From Gloeopeniophorella convolvens (taxonomy: Eukaryota; Basidiomycota; Agaricomycetes; Russulales): a stretch of 64,000 nt of DNA. Positions 37,349-50,412 of this stretch are shown piece by piece. The notes under the pieces are model-generated. The model saw only the letters and a program-made list of their open reading frames with translations, did no database searches and had not been told where the DNA came from. The stretch's first letter is position 1. Every line of letters starts with the position of its first letter. The DNA lies in assembly GCA_022496205.1 (NCBI GenBank), contig WTXD01000010.1, forward strand, positions 434,001 through 498,000, given 5' to 3'. Made by a program: the position numbers and the translations under genes.

Positions 37349-38703
37349 CTACCCGAGCAGCGGCGCGCGTTCCGAGTCCTCACTCGCCCGCGCGGCCCGC
37401 TCGCGCTTCCTGCCCGCACCGCACGTCGCCCGCCGCGCCGCGCCGAGCCACCGCGCCGCCGCGCCGAGCCCGCTCGCCGCCGCGCGCCACACGAGGTGCT
37501 GCCGCGCGTCGATGCGGTCGCTGCGGATGCGGTGCTCGCCGTCGACGCAGATCACCAGCGCGCCGAGCGTCGCGACCATGCTCGCGAGCGCGTTCGCCGC
37601 GGCGATCATGAACATGATCACCATCTGCAGCCGCGCCGCCTGCTGCACGTCCGCGCCGCCCAGGATCGCGCCCGTCATCATCCCCGGGATCGCGATGATG
37701 CCCAGCACGCTGTGGGGTATGGTTTGGTGCGGCGCGGTGGGAGGGGCCGGGCAGGGGCGCACCTCATCTGGTTGATGGTCGGCGTCAGCGCGAGGCGCAG
37801 CGCGTCGACCGCGAGCGGGCGGCATGCCTCGAAGCGCGACGCGCCGAGTGCGAGCAGCGTCTCCGTCTTGTCGCGGTTCTCGCTGCGGCGCGCACGCGTC
37901 AGGTCCCTGCGCGCGCAGGACAGGACAGGACAGGACGCACTCGAGCTCCTTCAGGATATAGCTCACGGACACCGCGACGCCCGAGATCGTGCTCCCGCAG
38001 AGCATGCCGACGACCGGGACTGCCACGCGCCGCCGTCAGGTCAGCACTGCGCGCGCGCGGCGGCGGCGGGGGGAGCGGGGCGCGCACTGTACTGCTCGGG
38101 CTTCCAGAACGGCGTGACGCCCATTGCGAAGCGCGCGCCGAGGATCGACGTCGGGATCGTCGAGACGAGCATCGCGAGCAGCACCACGAGGAACTGCGCG
38201 GGTCGCCGGTGGGTCAGGCCGGGTCAAGCCACACTGGCAGGGCGCGCCGGGCGCACCATGTGTCTGTATCGTCGTTGCGTCTTGTTCACGACTGCCCGGC
38301 GCGTGCGCGCGCGCGTCAGCCCGTCATCGAACGCGCAGATGGGCGGGCACCACGCACCCGTCTCGAACGTCCCGAGCACGTTCAGCACCACTGCACACAG
38401 GCACACACACACACACACACACCAGCGGGCCGCATCAACGCCGGTAGCACATGAGATGACACAGAAGCACGCACGCGCGATGCCCGCGACCGCCCACGCG
38501 TTCTGCGCGGCAAACACGCGCTGCAGCACGGTCGCGACGAGCGCGAGCTGCACGATGCAGCGCAGCGCGGCGCTCACGAGCGCGGCGCCGACGCCGAGCT
38601 GCAGGCCCTCGGAGAGCAGCGCGGTGAGCGCGACGAACGCGAGCCCGAGCGCGACGTTGGTCCACTCGAGGTGCGTCTTGGCGTCGGGCGGGGAGGAGTC
38701 CAT
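37349..38703 (-). CDS. UPF0014 family membrane transporter (FetB/ALS3-like)
   Basis: Seven exons in order (38703-38475, 38390-38358, 38291-38257, 38193-38088, 38019-37941, 37906-37763, 37709-37349) give 328 aa. Several hydrophobic segments alternate with the family landmarks: ETVVNKTQRRYRHM, FWKPEQYIPVVGMLCGSTIS, ENRDKTETLLALGASRFEA and SVLGIIAIPGMMTGAILGGADV. UPF0014 includes the E. coli iron exporter permease FetB and plant ALS3/STAR2, which move metal-related substrates with a separate ATP-binding subunit. The substrate here is unknown. The start is fixed by the Met before DSSPPDAKTHLEW. Two very short exons (33 and 35 nt) carry the first cytosolic loop. Intron 1 contains a (CA)n tract. 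Confidence 0.85.
38398..38424. repeat. (CA)n microsatellite in intron 1 of the UPF0014 gene
   Basis: About a dozen uninterrupted CA/AC units lie just upstream of the acceptor of the first intron; read on the gene strand the tract is (GT)n. Confidence 0.8.
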
Positions 38704-40829
38704 GGTGGTGGTGGGGAGCGGTGGGACGCGGGACGGGTGGGGTAGGGGCGGTCGTTTACGTGTATGCCAGGCTGGCCACGAGCGCGCGCGTCAGAGGTCT
38801 GGTGCCGCTCCACGCTGCAGGTGTGAGTGACGGTGCGCCGTCAGACGAAGTATTTCGAAAGACGATCCTGGACGATCCTCATCGCTCAATATCAATCTGG
38901 GCGCCCGGCCCTGCCATTAGAATAGATTAGAATTAACATTGGGGCTACCGAACTCGGATCCAGTGGGCGCAAGACTTCCCGAAACCCTCGGTCCGGGCAG
39001 GCGGGCAGCCGCTCTCGGTAGAACTGTTATTGAACGAAGAACATCCTATGGTACTGCAGAGCACAGATAACTATCTAATTGCCTTTTGAACAGGGCGTTG
39101 CTGGCACCTCATGCCGGAACGGACAGCTTTGAGGATCTTGTCCTTCCAACTTCGCCCGGACGGTCGCACGTCGCTGACACGTACCTGCACGCGTGCCCGG
39201 TCCCCGTCAGCCACCACAAACACACGCACGGTCATTCGCAGATTGGTCCGGCTTTCCGGACGTGAGGTGCAGCGTCGTCGCGGCTGGCAGCGTGACCGTG
39301 TCCAGGTGACTCGCCGAGGTCCGCGGCGCGAGCCCCGTTTCGATGAGCCCGGGTGCAGCGCGAGCACCTTCACGGCGGGCGCGCGTACCATATCGCAGAG
39401 AGCCTTGGACGCGGAACACCCACCGAGAGCGATGCACTCCGCGAGCTTCGGCATCGTGCCCTCGAACGTATTCGCCACCGGCGCGTCGAGCCGCTCAAAG
39501 AGCGCAACCACCTCCTCGGCAACCTCTCCTGCGCGCTGCACGCCGCACGTGTCTGCTGCGAAAAGTAACCTAGCACCTCCGCGCGCGTCTCCTCGGCTGC
39601 CGCGGTGCTGCGCGAGACGAGCGTTCGCGCGCGCCGACGCCGCGCGACGGCCGAGGCGAAGGCCCGCGCGGCGTAGTAAGGCTACAGGTCGATGGGCGGG
39701 TACGCCCTGCGGGCGGGGCCAGCTGCGCCGGATAGGGGCGTGAGGGCTGAATGCAGGTGCACTCGTGTCGCGGGGTCAACTAGAGGTCTTCGTCGAGACA
39801 TATATACTTGTTGTTGTGACGCGGCTCGACGATACGCTGTCGCGGTAGTTTATGCCGAGAGTATGTGCGTGAGAGGGGGTCTATCTTGGGTAGGACGCGC
39901 TCCTGTCGAGTTACTTGTGTAGGCGAGGATGCAGCGTTCGAGCGCAATCCCTGTGCCTCCGGAGAGGGTCGGAGGTCACCGGTCACGGTGGACGGTCTAG
40001 GTAGCCTACATGTTGAACTCGTATTGCAGGTGGTGCCGAGTATCCTGTTGACGCACCCCGATACCCGACCAAGAGCGCAGATCCTTATTGTTACTCCGAA
40101 GCGTCCGATGTTTTGGTCAAAATGAGCCTAGCAGGTTTCGGTATGAGTAGCCCACTGCCCCTGTCAGTCGTCTCCTATTCCCTACGGAGCCCAAAGATGC
40201 TGCGGATGTTCCGATAAGCTTGGCGCGCGCACGCGAAGTGTTCCAGTCCGCAAAGAGTACCACAGATACGGAGAAAGTAGAGAACTTGAAGCGCCGCGGC
40301 GACATAGAGGGGCTGCAGCCTAGGGGCGAGACAGCTTCGAGTCTAGGGCGTATTCGAAGCTCCTGCCGTACTTACCAGTCAGATCGGACATCACTGTCGT
40401 AGTGCAAGAGAAAGAGAAGCGGTTTGGTCCGCAGGGGCAGGGACGAAACGACACGACACCCTGCGGTGGTGGTAGAGCTGCGCAAAGTCCGAGCCACGCC
40501 TGCTGGGCCTGCTCTTGCCCAGGGCGCCAGCCGTTCTCACCATCAGCTTCCCCTTGCCCATGGGCCACGTTCAACGCTGGAGAACCGCGCCTCGTGGGCT
40601 CGGGTAGCCCAATCGGACCGAATCGGACGCGCGCAGGGCGCGTGGCGGCCTCGAGGATCGACGTGCGGCATGTGCGTGGCGTTGTCCCGCCCGACCGAGT
40701 CACTTGCGCGCCACGGCTTTGCCGAACAATAAAAGACGCCGCCGCCTCAGGTTGTTTTCTCACCACTGTCCCATAACGCACCCCGCTATCTGCTGCCCGC
40801 ACTACAATTGTCGTACTCTCTGAACCACC
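38704..40829. other. 2.1-kb interval with a possible gene remnant
   Basis: The minus-strand frame at 39071-39541 contains one protein-like stretch (AEEVVALFERLDAPVANTF). It has no continuing exons, no start and no family I can name. It faintly recalls the middle domain of thiamine-diphosphate decarboxylases, but too weakly to call. The remainder holds no supported feature. Confidence 0.3.
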
Positions 40830-41347
40830 ATGTCTCAAGTGTGTGACTCGTGTTGAGGCGCCACTGCTGATCGATGCTGATCGCGAGCGCTGTGTGCAGT
40901 TTGATATCCGAGAACTCGCGGCGCTGCTCAGCTCTCTGAGCTTCCAGCAGACCGCCGAACCAACACACATCCACGATGTCTCGATGAGCGACGAGGAGCG
41001 TGGCTATAACGTACGCCACCTCGCTCTGCTCATGACCTGCACAGGACGTTGACGCCCATTATTGTTTGCAGTCCGATACGCCCAGCACACCACCCGCACC
41101 AACGCCATGCGAGCTACTGCATGCCTTTGCCTCTTGCCACGCGCCGGATACCGCGGGCGTACACATCGCCGACGGCGAGCTCTCGCAGCTCATCTTCGCG
41201 CACCGTGACGCGTACCTCGCGTATCCGCGCGCACACACAGGCTGTTCGGCGGGCTTTTCGCGCCTCGCGGCGTTCGTCGAGCAGCGCGCAGATATGGCAG
41301 GTCTGTTGCGTAGCGAGGCGTGGCTGCTGTCTGGCTGGAGCTCGTAA
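40830..41347 (+). CDS. Small hypothetical protein
   Basis: Exons 40830-40838, 40900-41010 and 41072-41347 give 131 aa with consistent phase 0. The ATG stands in an ACCACC context about 100 nt after an AATAAAAG TATA-like sequence. The first exon would encode only three residues (MSQ) before a 61-nt GTGTGT..CAG intron; without that splice the frame closes after eight codons. The product begins FDIRELAALLSSLSFQQ, has an acidic/Ser-Thr-Pro linker and a C-terminal helical part with three Cys. I recognise no family. The alternative is a gene starting elsewhere that shares only the last two exons. Confidence 0.5.
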
Positions 41348-41830
41348 TGGGCTGGGGGCGCTGGCCGCCTGGAGAGGGTCCTGGAGTCTGGACTTATTCT
41401 TATCGTCTTGTTTGTGTTTTAGTATAGAGATCAATACGTAATCGATACCCCCATGCACTGAGGTTGCATAGAGGAACGGATCAGAGAGTGTGCTATGTTG
41501 AAAGGGCGCAGCGGTGACGCAATGTTAGAATGCCTGAGGTATAATGCGCTCAGGGCGCCAGCCGTGCAATTGGAGGCCTCATTGTTGTGCAGCACGTTCA
41601 CCAGGGCGATCAGATTAAATAGCCAGAACCTAGATATGTAGGCGCGATGGCAATCGAGCTAATAAGCAAACGCGCGTCCGGGAGGAGCAGGAGAAGGAAG
41701 AGGTGCGGAGGTCACGTGTTTATTTAGGTGTGTTTGTTGTGAGGCTTGGAACTAGCAAACCTTAATTTTGGGAAGACAGACGAGACGCAGCGAGCGCAGG
41801 AGCGACAGCATCAAGACCCTCAACCTCGAG
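41348..41830. other. Intergenic, promoter of ribosomal protein L4
   Basis: No coding frame is supported. The last 80 bp before 41831 are purine-rich on the plus strand and represent the short 5' UTR. Confidence 0.55.
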
Positions 41831-43222
<1,392 letters not shown>

Positions 43223-44146
43223 TTTCGCAATGGGACAAAAGCTGTAGTTACCTAACGCATCTGGGCGGTGCCGCCCATACGCGCATACATATACATTCCA
43301 TGCCACGCCATGTCCGTCGTTATGCTGCCATGCTGAAAACATGCTGTCTTGCTTCGTGATGAGCAATCCTCCGTGTGTGCATGTGTTATTCCACGTCACT
43401 TCCGGCGCAAACCAGGACAAAGAGAGCGCTTCGATCTGCAAGACGATGTGATTGTGGCGCCGGCCTGTCTGCAAGCTTCTCAAGTCCATCTGAGCCCGTC
43501 ATGCATAATCCGGAAACTCCAGCCCGGTCGATCGTACTTACCTGCTACAGTTTGCCACGCAGCGACTAGGGCTGAAGAAGGGAGAGATCGCACGGAAAAA
43601 CACTTTCCGAGACGTTATATACACACATCGGGGATGCACTTTAACCTTTTATATGATTAGACGATACAGCGCTGCGGGCGTGCCCCTGCAAGGGGTATGA
43701 CAGCCCGCAGGGAAGTGCACTGCGGCATTACGGCGTGCGAGCGAGCGCGAGCTCGGTGGTACTAGGAGACAATACATCGGTGCTGGAAAGTAAGAGGAAG
43801 GAATAATTGGGGTGGAGATTATAAATAGGCGGCGGGGCCAGTGTGCGTTGGTGAAGGATACAGAGGGGGCGGGGGTCAGATGGCGGACTGCGGCGAGATC
43901 AGAAGCGGGCTTGTGAGTTCGTTGGTTCATTCATGCGTGCGTGCGATGGGTAGTTCGGGATGATGCAGACTTTTGGGGCGGGCTTGGCCTCGGTGCGAGG
44001 CTGGTTGGTGGGTTGGGGGCGAATAGTTGGACGCGCGTCAGTAGTAGTAGTTGCGGTTGCTCGTCGCCGCAACGGCGCCCGTCGGCGGCCTGCACGTCCA
44101 CGCGCGCACGACGCAGCGCAGGCGCTCTGCACCCCAGCCCGCCCCG
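43223..44146. other. Convergent 3' flank, no gene seen
   Basis: This lies between the stops of RPL4 and the next minus-strand gene. No supported frame. Confidence 0.55.
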
Positions 44147-45215
44147 TCAGCCCCGCGCGCGCGACAGCAGCAGCAGCGCGCGCAACGCACCTCGCGCCCG
44201 ACGCCGCGCGCACGCGTGCCGCGCAATCTCGCGCGCGCTCTCGAACGCACCCCCGCACCGCGCGCAGCTGAACGGCGCGCCGCCCGCGCGGACGCCGACC
44301 GCGTGGATGTGCAGGTGGAACGTGAGCGCGCTGACGCCGCCCAGCAGCGCGCCGCACCCGCGGCGCGGGCAGCGCAGCTGGCCGTCCGTGCGCGTGGTGT
44401 GCAGCATCGCGAGCGTCGCCTCTTCGCGCTGTGCCCGCGGACGGACGTCAGTGTGTGCGGGGTGTGTATGTGGGAGGAACGGGGCGCACGGCTTCCTCGA
44501 GCTCGTCGTTGACGGACGGCCGGCGGTGGACCTGGGGCGCGCGGAGGGTCGCCGGCGGCAGGGGCGTGCTGTCTTCGTCGGTGTCTGGCTCGCCCTCGAC
44601 AAAGGTGACGCTCGTCGGTGACGTGCGCAGCGTCGAGTCTGTCGCGGGTGCGTCGCCGCCGGCGTCGGAGCGGATGTCGAGCACCATCAGCGCGGGGTCG
44701 AAGTCGGGCACCGGGACGCGCGTGGGCGGAGGGAAGGGCGCAGGCGCAGGTGGGAGCGGCTTCTCGAGCTCGTCGACCTGCATCGGCTCCGGCGCTGGCA
44801 CGACGTTCTCCTTCTCTTTCTCTTGCTCGAGCTCCTGCTCTTTCTCCTTCTCCTTTTCGGGAGAGGTAGAGGGTCGCTCGAGCGCCTCGAGCGCTGCCCA
44901 GCGCGCGCGCACTCGCGCAGCGACATCTTCTGCTGCGCTCAGCTTGCGCCGGCGTGGCGCGAGTGAGGGCGCAAACGAGTCGAGCGAGCTGCTGCTGCTG
45001 CTGCTCCCGCGCGGGAGCATCGTTGCATAGCGCTTCTGCGGGTAGTGCTGCGGGTACGGGTATGCGCCCGCGTTTGCGGCGTGGTGATGATGCGCGGCGG
45101 GCGTCGGGCGACGCGGGCGCGAGATCGGGACGCGCACGGACGCAGACACTGGTGTAGGCGCGGGCTTTGCGTTCGGGCGCAGGAGGGCGAACGGAATACG
45201 GCGTTCCGTGCTCAT
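44147..45215 (-). CDS. Hypothetical protein with two C2H2/C2HC-type zinc fingers
   Basis: Exons 45215-44481 and 44428-44147 give 338 aa, joined by a 52-nt phase-0 intron. The first 245 residues are low-complexity: His- and Tyr-rich patches, a Ser run, a Glu/Lys-rich segment and Pro-rich linkers. The second exon encodes CPRRGCG..HLHIH, a C-x4-C..H finger, followed by CARCGGAFESAREIARHAC, a C2HC finger, then an Arg/Ala-rich tail. It could be a DNA-binding regulator, but no orthologue is recognised. The donor is GTTCCT, not a consensus site, so the exact join is uncertain; if the intron were retained the protein would end after ten more residues. Confidence 0.6.
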
Positions 45216-46367
45216 GGTGCTGGGAGGGTGGGGGTTGAAGTGGGGGTAGGGACGGAGAGAGAGGGAGGGGCAGGAGGCCGGGTGTGCGTGCGTGCTTTAT
45301 GGGGTGGCGGCGTGTGTCCGCGCGCGAGCCGCTTGGACACACAGCTGCAGACACGCGTGCGGGATGGCAACGGGCCCGATCCGGCGCCGGGGTGAGGGAG
45401 AGAGCGAGGGCGAGTGGCGATGGGTGTGTGTGTATCGGGGCGTCTCTAAGATAGGCCCGCCGTAGATATATGTCTGATAGACCATTCCTGGCTGGCGTGC
45501 GCGAGTAAGGGGGTTGCGCGAATGCACAATGCACTCCGACGCCGGCCACGAGCTCCAGGCGTGTTGTGTCACGTGGCCTTCTTTTGTCTATCCGGGACAA
45601 TGCCCAACACCAAGCGCGCCACAATTTGCGTCGTCAGTGGCGTGTTATTGGATCAGGAGCCTTGCACATGAATGTTTCCGGACAAAGGAGGGTCGCTTTC
45701 TTCAGATAAGCTGGCGAATAGCGGTAGACGCATAGCGGACGACGCCAGCATTCGCATTGCGGGGAATGAAAATCATAGATCAGCCTAACTTAAGCAAAAC
45801 ATGATCCACATACGCATATTCGGTGCATGCTGGTCAGGTGTTTGACGTCTTGAATGTTTCTTCCCGAGAGTAGGAACTAATGTGCCGCACGCCGAGTCGG
45901 TGACGAGAGCAGAGTCCCGCTGGGCTGAAACATGCAATGACAGAGATGGTCTCGGTCGGGAAAGACCGGCGGGGAAAGATATACGGCGGAGCGTTACGGG
46001 AACAAAGGCGTACCTGAGTTCGCAGAGCCTTCCGCGCCGTTCCAAGCCAATGGCGGGTTGCTTGAGAGTGCTCCATTGCCAGTGCGCGTTCTGTAGTCCG
46101 AGACTTCATTCATACAGGCAGATAGATCCTTGCGTCTATCTGTGTGATTCCATAAGATCGAAGCTGATTGTCTACTCAATGCTCCTTCATATCTAGTCAA
46201 GCTTGGAATGTTGGAGCAAACAGTAGCATATACACATCTGCGAAAGTGCTTGAGTTTGATCAATCCTGTGGAATGGCATGTGCAACTCACCTCTATACAA
46301 CAATCGCATGCAAAGATATCTGAACGAGTGGGGGTTCCGAACAGTAACAAGTGGCAACGTACGATGA
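45216..46367. other. 1.15-kb intergenic, no gene seen
   Basis: This holds the promoter of the zinc-finger gene and the 3' flank of COQ4. No motif-bearing frame. Confidence 0.5.
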
Positions 46368-47342
46368 TCAGCTCGCCTGACTCGCCTCCGCTTTAGTCCG
46401 CTTCGCCGCCGCCACCTTGGCCTCTGACAATGGCTTCCTCCACTTTGGTGTCGGTGGGTCCCACACGCCCAGCTCCTTCTTGAGTTCTCCCAGGTCCTGA
46501 GCCCACCGCTCTTCCCAGTAGACAGTTATCATGCTACGCGCGGCGCTGCCGCAGCGCAGCGCCCACGGGACATACTCGGAAAAGAAGCGAGCACGCTTGG
46601 CGGCGTTCAGGCGCACAACGGCGGCGGTGGACAGCGCAGCAGATGGCAGGCCAAGGTTCGCGAATTCAAAGACTTTGAGGGCGAGCTCGTACTCGACCGA
46701 GACCGGCATGCCGCAGAGAGCGTGGTAGAAATCGTGGCATTCGCGGTAGCGCTGCATAACATACGCGAGTTCTGGGTCGTCGATGTAATGCACCTACGTA
46801 GCAACGACATGTCAGTGCAAGAGTCGGTGGGAACAGATAGTGCAGGACGAACAGGTTCACGCGTGTCTGGCGTGACACCGCAGCGCTCAAGCCAGGTCAC
46901 ATACGCGTGCCCAAAGGTGTTCTCGGGCAGTCGTGCGAGCGCGTCCATGTCGATGGTGGTCGAGTTGATGCGCGGGCGTTCCTTCAAAATGCGGCGGCCT
47001 TCCTCGCTCTCGAGCATGTGGTCCAGCAGGCGCGGAAGTACAGGACCAGCAGTCGTTTCGCCAAGAGCGGCGACCATGTCTGTAGGGAGTTAGTCACCGT
47101 AGCGATGCACAAAGGAGTCACCCACCGCCCCTCCGGGGATCTATCAGAGCCATAAAAGCTGATCCTGCAGCCAAGAATGCATTCTCGAGCGAGTTCAGAG
47201 GTATGTGACCTGGGTAAGCTGGCTCCGTCTTGACAGACCGCGTCTGGTGAGGGTGCCACGCAGGGGTGGCAAGAGTAGCGGATCTGGTGAGGCGCAGAGC
47301 ATGTCTGGGAAAGGCCGCGCGTGCTGTCGTCAACAAAGACAT
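46368..47342 (-). CDS. COQ4: Ubiquinone biosynthesis protein COQ4, mitochondrial
   Basis: Exons 47342-47126, 47079-46853 and 46793-46368 give 289 aa. An Arg/Ala-rich presequence (about residues 1-40) is typical of mitochondrial import. Conserved blocks follow: YPGHIPLNSLENAFLAAGSA, DMVAALGETT, ILKERPRI, FGHAYVTWL, DDPELAYVMQRYRECHD and the family's HDxxH(x11)E motif, visible as HDFYH..E. COQ4 acts at the inner membrane in the coenzyme Q synthome, at the step replacing the C1 carboxyl of the ring. The length is slightly above the usual because of a Lys/Ala-rich tail. It is divergent from CWC2, with only 190 bp between the start codons. Confidence 0.95.
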
Positions 47343-47532
47343 CTGCCGAGGTTGTCTTCACGCGCTCGTGCTCAGAGTTTTGACGCGTTCACGTTCGCGG
47401 TGAAGTTCAGGAGCGGATTCACGTGGGACGCTCCGGAAGCCTCCAGTTGAACCTCGATCTGGGGTTAGGGGCAGCCGCCAAATGTGGCTGGATTTGCAAG
47501 TCCGCTTACGATCCAGCTTGCCAACTTCAACG
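47343..47532. promoter_or_regulatory. Shared divergent promoter region of COQ4 and CWC2
   Basis: The two start codons are separated by only 190 bp, so promoters and 5' UTRs of both genes must overlap or abut here. No TATA element was seen. Confidence 0.55.
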
Positions 47533-48833
47533 ATGTCCATGAGCACCAACACCGAGACACAAGTAGAGGAGGCCGTCGCCCCCGCTACAGAAGTCGTTCC
47601 AAAGCAGCCAAAGCAGAAGAAGCTTAAGCCTGCACGAAAACAGGTCAAGGCTGGCGATGTTGATAAGGAGACTGCTCCGCAGACAGGGAAGGAGTACAGT
47701 GCGTGTCCTTGTGCTACTCATTCGCAGTAGACTTGTGCTGACCCAAATGCAGACATCTGGTATAACAAGTGGGCCGGAGGCGATAGGGAGGACAGTTACT
47801 CCAAGTACGTCTACTCTCAAGCTTTGCCTTTTCCATGAACTAACGGCGTCCACAGTAAAACAAAATCCCAGACACGATGCAACATCAAGAAAGACGCTGG
47901 TCTGACGCGTGCAAACACAACTGGCATGCGTTACTGCTGCCTGTTCTTTTCTCGCGGATGCTGCCCTTATGGTTGGGAATGCGAATACTTGCACTCGCTC
48001 CCTGACCCGGAACGCGCCATGCCCGACTCAAGCAAGGACTGCTTCGCGCGCGACAAATTCTCGGACTATCGCGACGACATGGGTGGAGTTGGCACGTTCA
48101 CACGACAAAACCGGACGTTGTATGTTGGGCGCATCAAAGAAACAGGCGTGGGCGTCGAGACGGAGGAGATCGTACGGCGGCACTTCAAGGAATGGGGCGA
48201 GATCGAGCACAGTGCGTATCCTCCCTTTCCCTTCCCTTTCGCTTACTAACCTCCGTCATAGTACGTGTCCTGCAGTACCGCTCCGTCGCCTTTGTGACCT
48301 ATGTCTCGGAACACAACGCGCAGTTCGCGAAGGAGGCCATGGCGTGCCAGTCTCTCGACAATGACGAAATCTTGAACGTGCGCTGGGCGACGGAGGACCC
48401 GAATCCTACTTCCAAGGTCGCCGAGAAGCACCGCCTCGAGGAGATCGGGCAGGCGGCCATCCGCGCGCGGATGGACCCGCGCGTCGTCGATGCGATGCAA
48501 GCTGTGCGTGCGCTCGAGGAGGGCCGCGAGTTCCTACCGGACGACGGCTCCGAGGAGATGGACGAGGACAACCGCGGGGGTAAGCGGAGGCGGATCGGCG
48601 GACCGGAGACAGACGACGGAGCCGAGCCTGAGGCAACGGAGGAAGAGCCTGTGCAGGAGGACCCCAAGGGGTTGCTCAGCGCGGAAACATTGGAGAGCTT
48701 ACGCTACTTCAACGAGCTTCGCCGGCGGAACGGCGTTGTGTCCGTTGGGTCTGCGCCAGTACCGCAGGCCAAGGCCCAAAAACCAGTCGCAGGATTAGGA
48801 TTGGGCGACTACGGGAGTGATGACGAGGATTAG
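47533..48833 (+). CDS. CWC2: Pre-mRNA-splicing factor CWC2
   Basis: Exons 47533-47698, 47753-47804, 47856-48211 and 48262-48833 give 381 aa. Layout follows CWC2 of the Prp19-associated complex: a Torus-like N-terminal region (NIWYNKWAGGD), a CCCH finger (RGCCPYGWECEYLH), and an RRM (TLYVGRI near its start; SVAFVTYVSEHNAQFAKEAM near its end). An acidic tail ends in GLGDYGSDDED. CWC2 contacts U6 snRNA near the spliceosome catalytic centre. The start at 47533 was preferred over the in-frame ATG at 47482 because the extra residues are atypical for the family. Confidence 0.93.
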
Positions 48834-49052
48834 ATGCTTTTACGTTGCTTGTATATCATAATAATATTGTTCTCCTGAATGAGGTCCGCACATTTCTGCT
48901 TACGCGGCACACATGGAACACCAATGCATCATGCATCGTAGTACCGGGATCCACAGTTCCGCCAATCCTTCCGGATGACCTGTACAACACGCATAGTATA
49001 TGTCCGTTCTGGGTCGAAGCAAACATGGCGCAAATGTGATTGAGCTCGTGGT

Positions 49053-50412
49053 TCACGAGCCTGAATCCTGCAGCGCGAGCAGGCGGATGCGTTCGGCTTC
49101 CGCCGCGAGATCCTCGTCCTCTTTCTCGCGGCGGTACTTTGAGAGATCCCAATCTTCCTCCTCTTCGTCAGAGTCCTGGAACCACTCGGGGTTGTACTGG
49201 AACAGGTCGCGCCCGCTCATGCCGCTGTTCTTGCCCGCAGCCGCCTGCGCGTCCTTGGTCTTGCGCAGCGCATCCGCCTCAGCATCCTTTTTGTCCATAC
49301 GCGTCTGTTTCCATTTGGCGAATGATTCGCGCGTCACAGGAGTCAGGTTTGAACCTAATTTGTGCCGCTGCACGGGTACGCCCATTCGTCAGTTGAGACC
49401 GGGGTCAAGGAGGGCAAACGACCCACCTCTACTTCTAGGAACTCTTCTAAGCTGATGGCGTTCGCCTTTTCGGCATCCTCCATGGCCTTCTTTTGGGACT
49501 TGAGCACGAATCCTGGTGGGAGTGCGTGCCGGTATTGGCATGTCTCGCCGCTAGGACACTGCCAGAACCACCCGAACCTAGATGAAGAACGTCACAGGGT
49601 GATTGACACAGATTTGCGGCATCCTTACTTTTGCATCTCGATGGCCTCGATGAAGTACTTGCACACGATCTGGAAGGCAATCTGTCAGCCACTGGAGAAC
49701 GCAAGCCCTGGGTACTTGACACTCACGTCTGTGGTTGTCCGCGGGTTTCCGTGCTTCGATAAAATGACGCTCCGTAGTTTGTCCTCGTCCCACTTGTCCA
49801 TAGTGTCTGCAGATCCCGGAATCATGGTAACCGAACAGGATAATCACCTCTAAGAATAATGTTACGCACCTTCGAGTTTATCTTCCCGGCTGTCTTCGTA
49901 CAGGTTTTTCTTATCCACCTTCCGACCCACATCCGGATCGTGGCTGAACTTGCACTTATTCCCCTTGTCGCAGTGACCCGCCTTGAAGAACGAACAAAGA
50001 ACAGTCTTCGGGTCGACGCCAAAGGGCACCTTCTGCGTCTGCACAGGCTTGAGCAGCGCTGCTTCCTCCTTGCGGCGCTTCTCTTCATCCGCCTTCTCCT
50101 TCTCGCGCAACTCTTTCTCGCGTTCCTTCGCAAGCACCTCGCGCGACTTGCCTGCCAACGCCGCTTGTGACTGGATCTGCTGGACCTGCTTCTGCACCTT
50201 GGCCGATTTGTTTTTCTTATTTCCGGAGCATATCAGTCGCATGCCGGGTCCGTCGAGAAGAAGCAGAACGCACATTCTTCATGCCGAAGGTCTGTACGGA
50301 GCAATCAGTACTATGGCTCTTTGGGCGCGAGTGGTGTGGAGAGCAGGTCCACCTTGTCGACTTTGACTTTAGACGACGACGAAGTCTGGGCTTGCTGCTT
50401 CTTTGGAGGCAT
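49053..50412 (-). CDS. TMA46: DRG family-regulatory protein / TMA46-like CCCH protein
   Basis: Exons in order (50412-50353, 50291-50274, 50215-49870, 49806-49727, 49669-49629, 49577-49427, 49367-49053) give 336 aa. The N-terminus MPPKKQQAQ, the [15 protein letters not shown] block and the Lys/Glu-rich helix are typical of DFRP1/ZC3H15/TMA46. Two CCCH fingers follow: C-x7-C-x5-C-x3-H ([19 protein letters not shown]) and a longer-spaced one ending [11 protein letters not shown]. The C-terminal DRG-binding region carries the FxxWK motif and an acidic segment. The protein binds and stabilises the DRG1/Rbg1 GTPase on ribosomes. Exon 2 is only 18 nt. It is convergent with CWC2. Confidence 0.93.

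Noticed and set aside
37274..38830. 518-aa plus-strand open frame
   Set aside because: GC-rich antisense shadow of the UPF0014 gene; Arg/Ala-rich with no domain, and it crosses that gene's introns.
44038..45624. 528-aa minus-strand open frame
   Set aside because: A different frame over the zinc-finger gene, made of Arg/Ala/Pro low complexity; the frame with Cys/His fingers and the spliced start at 45215 is preferred.
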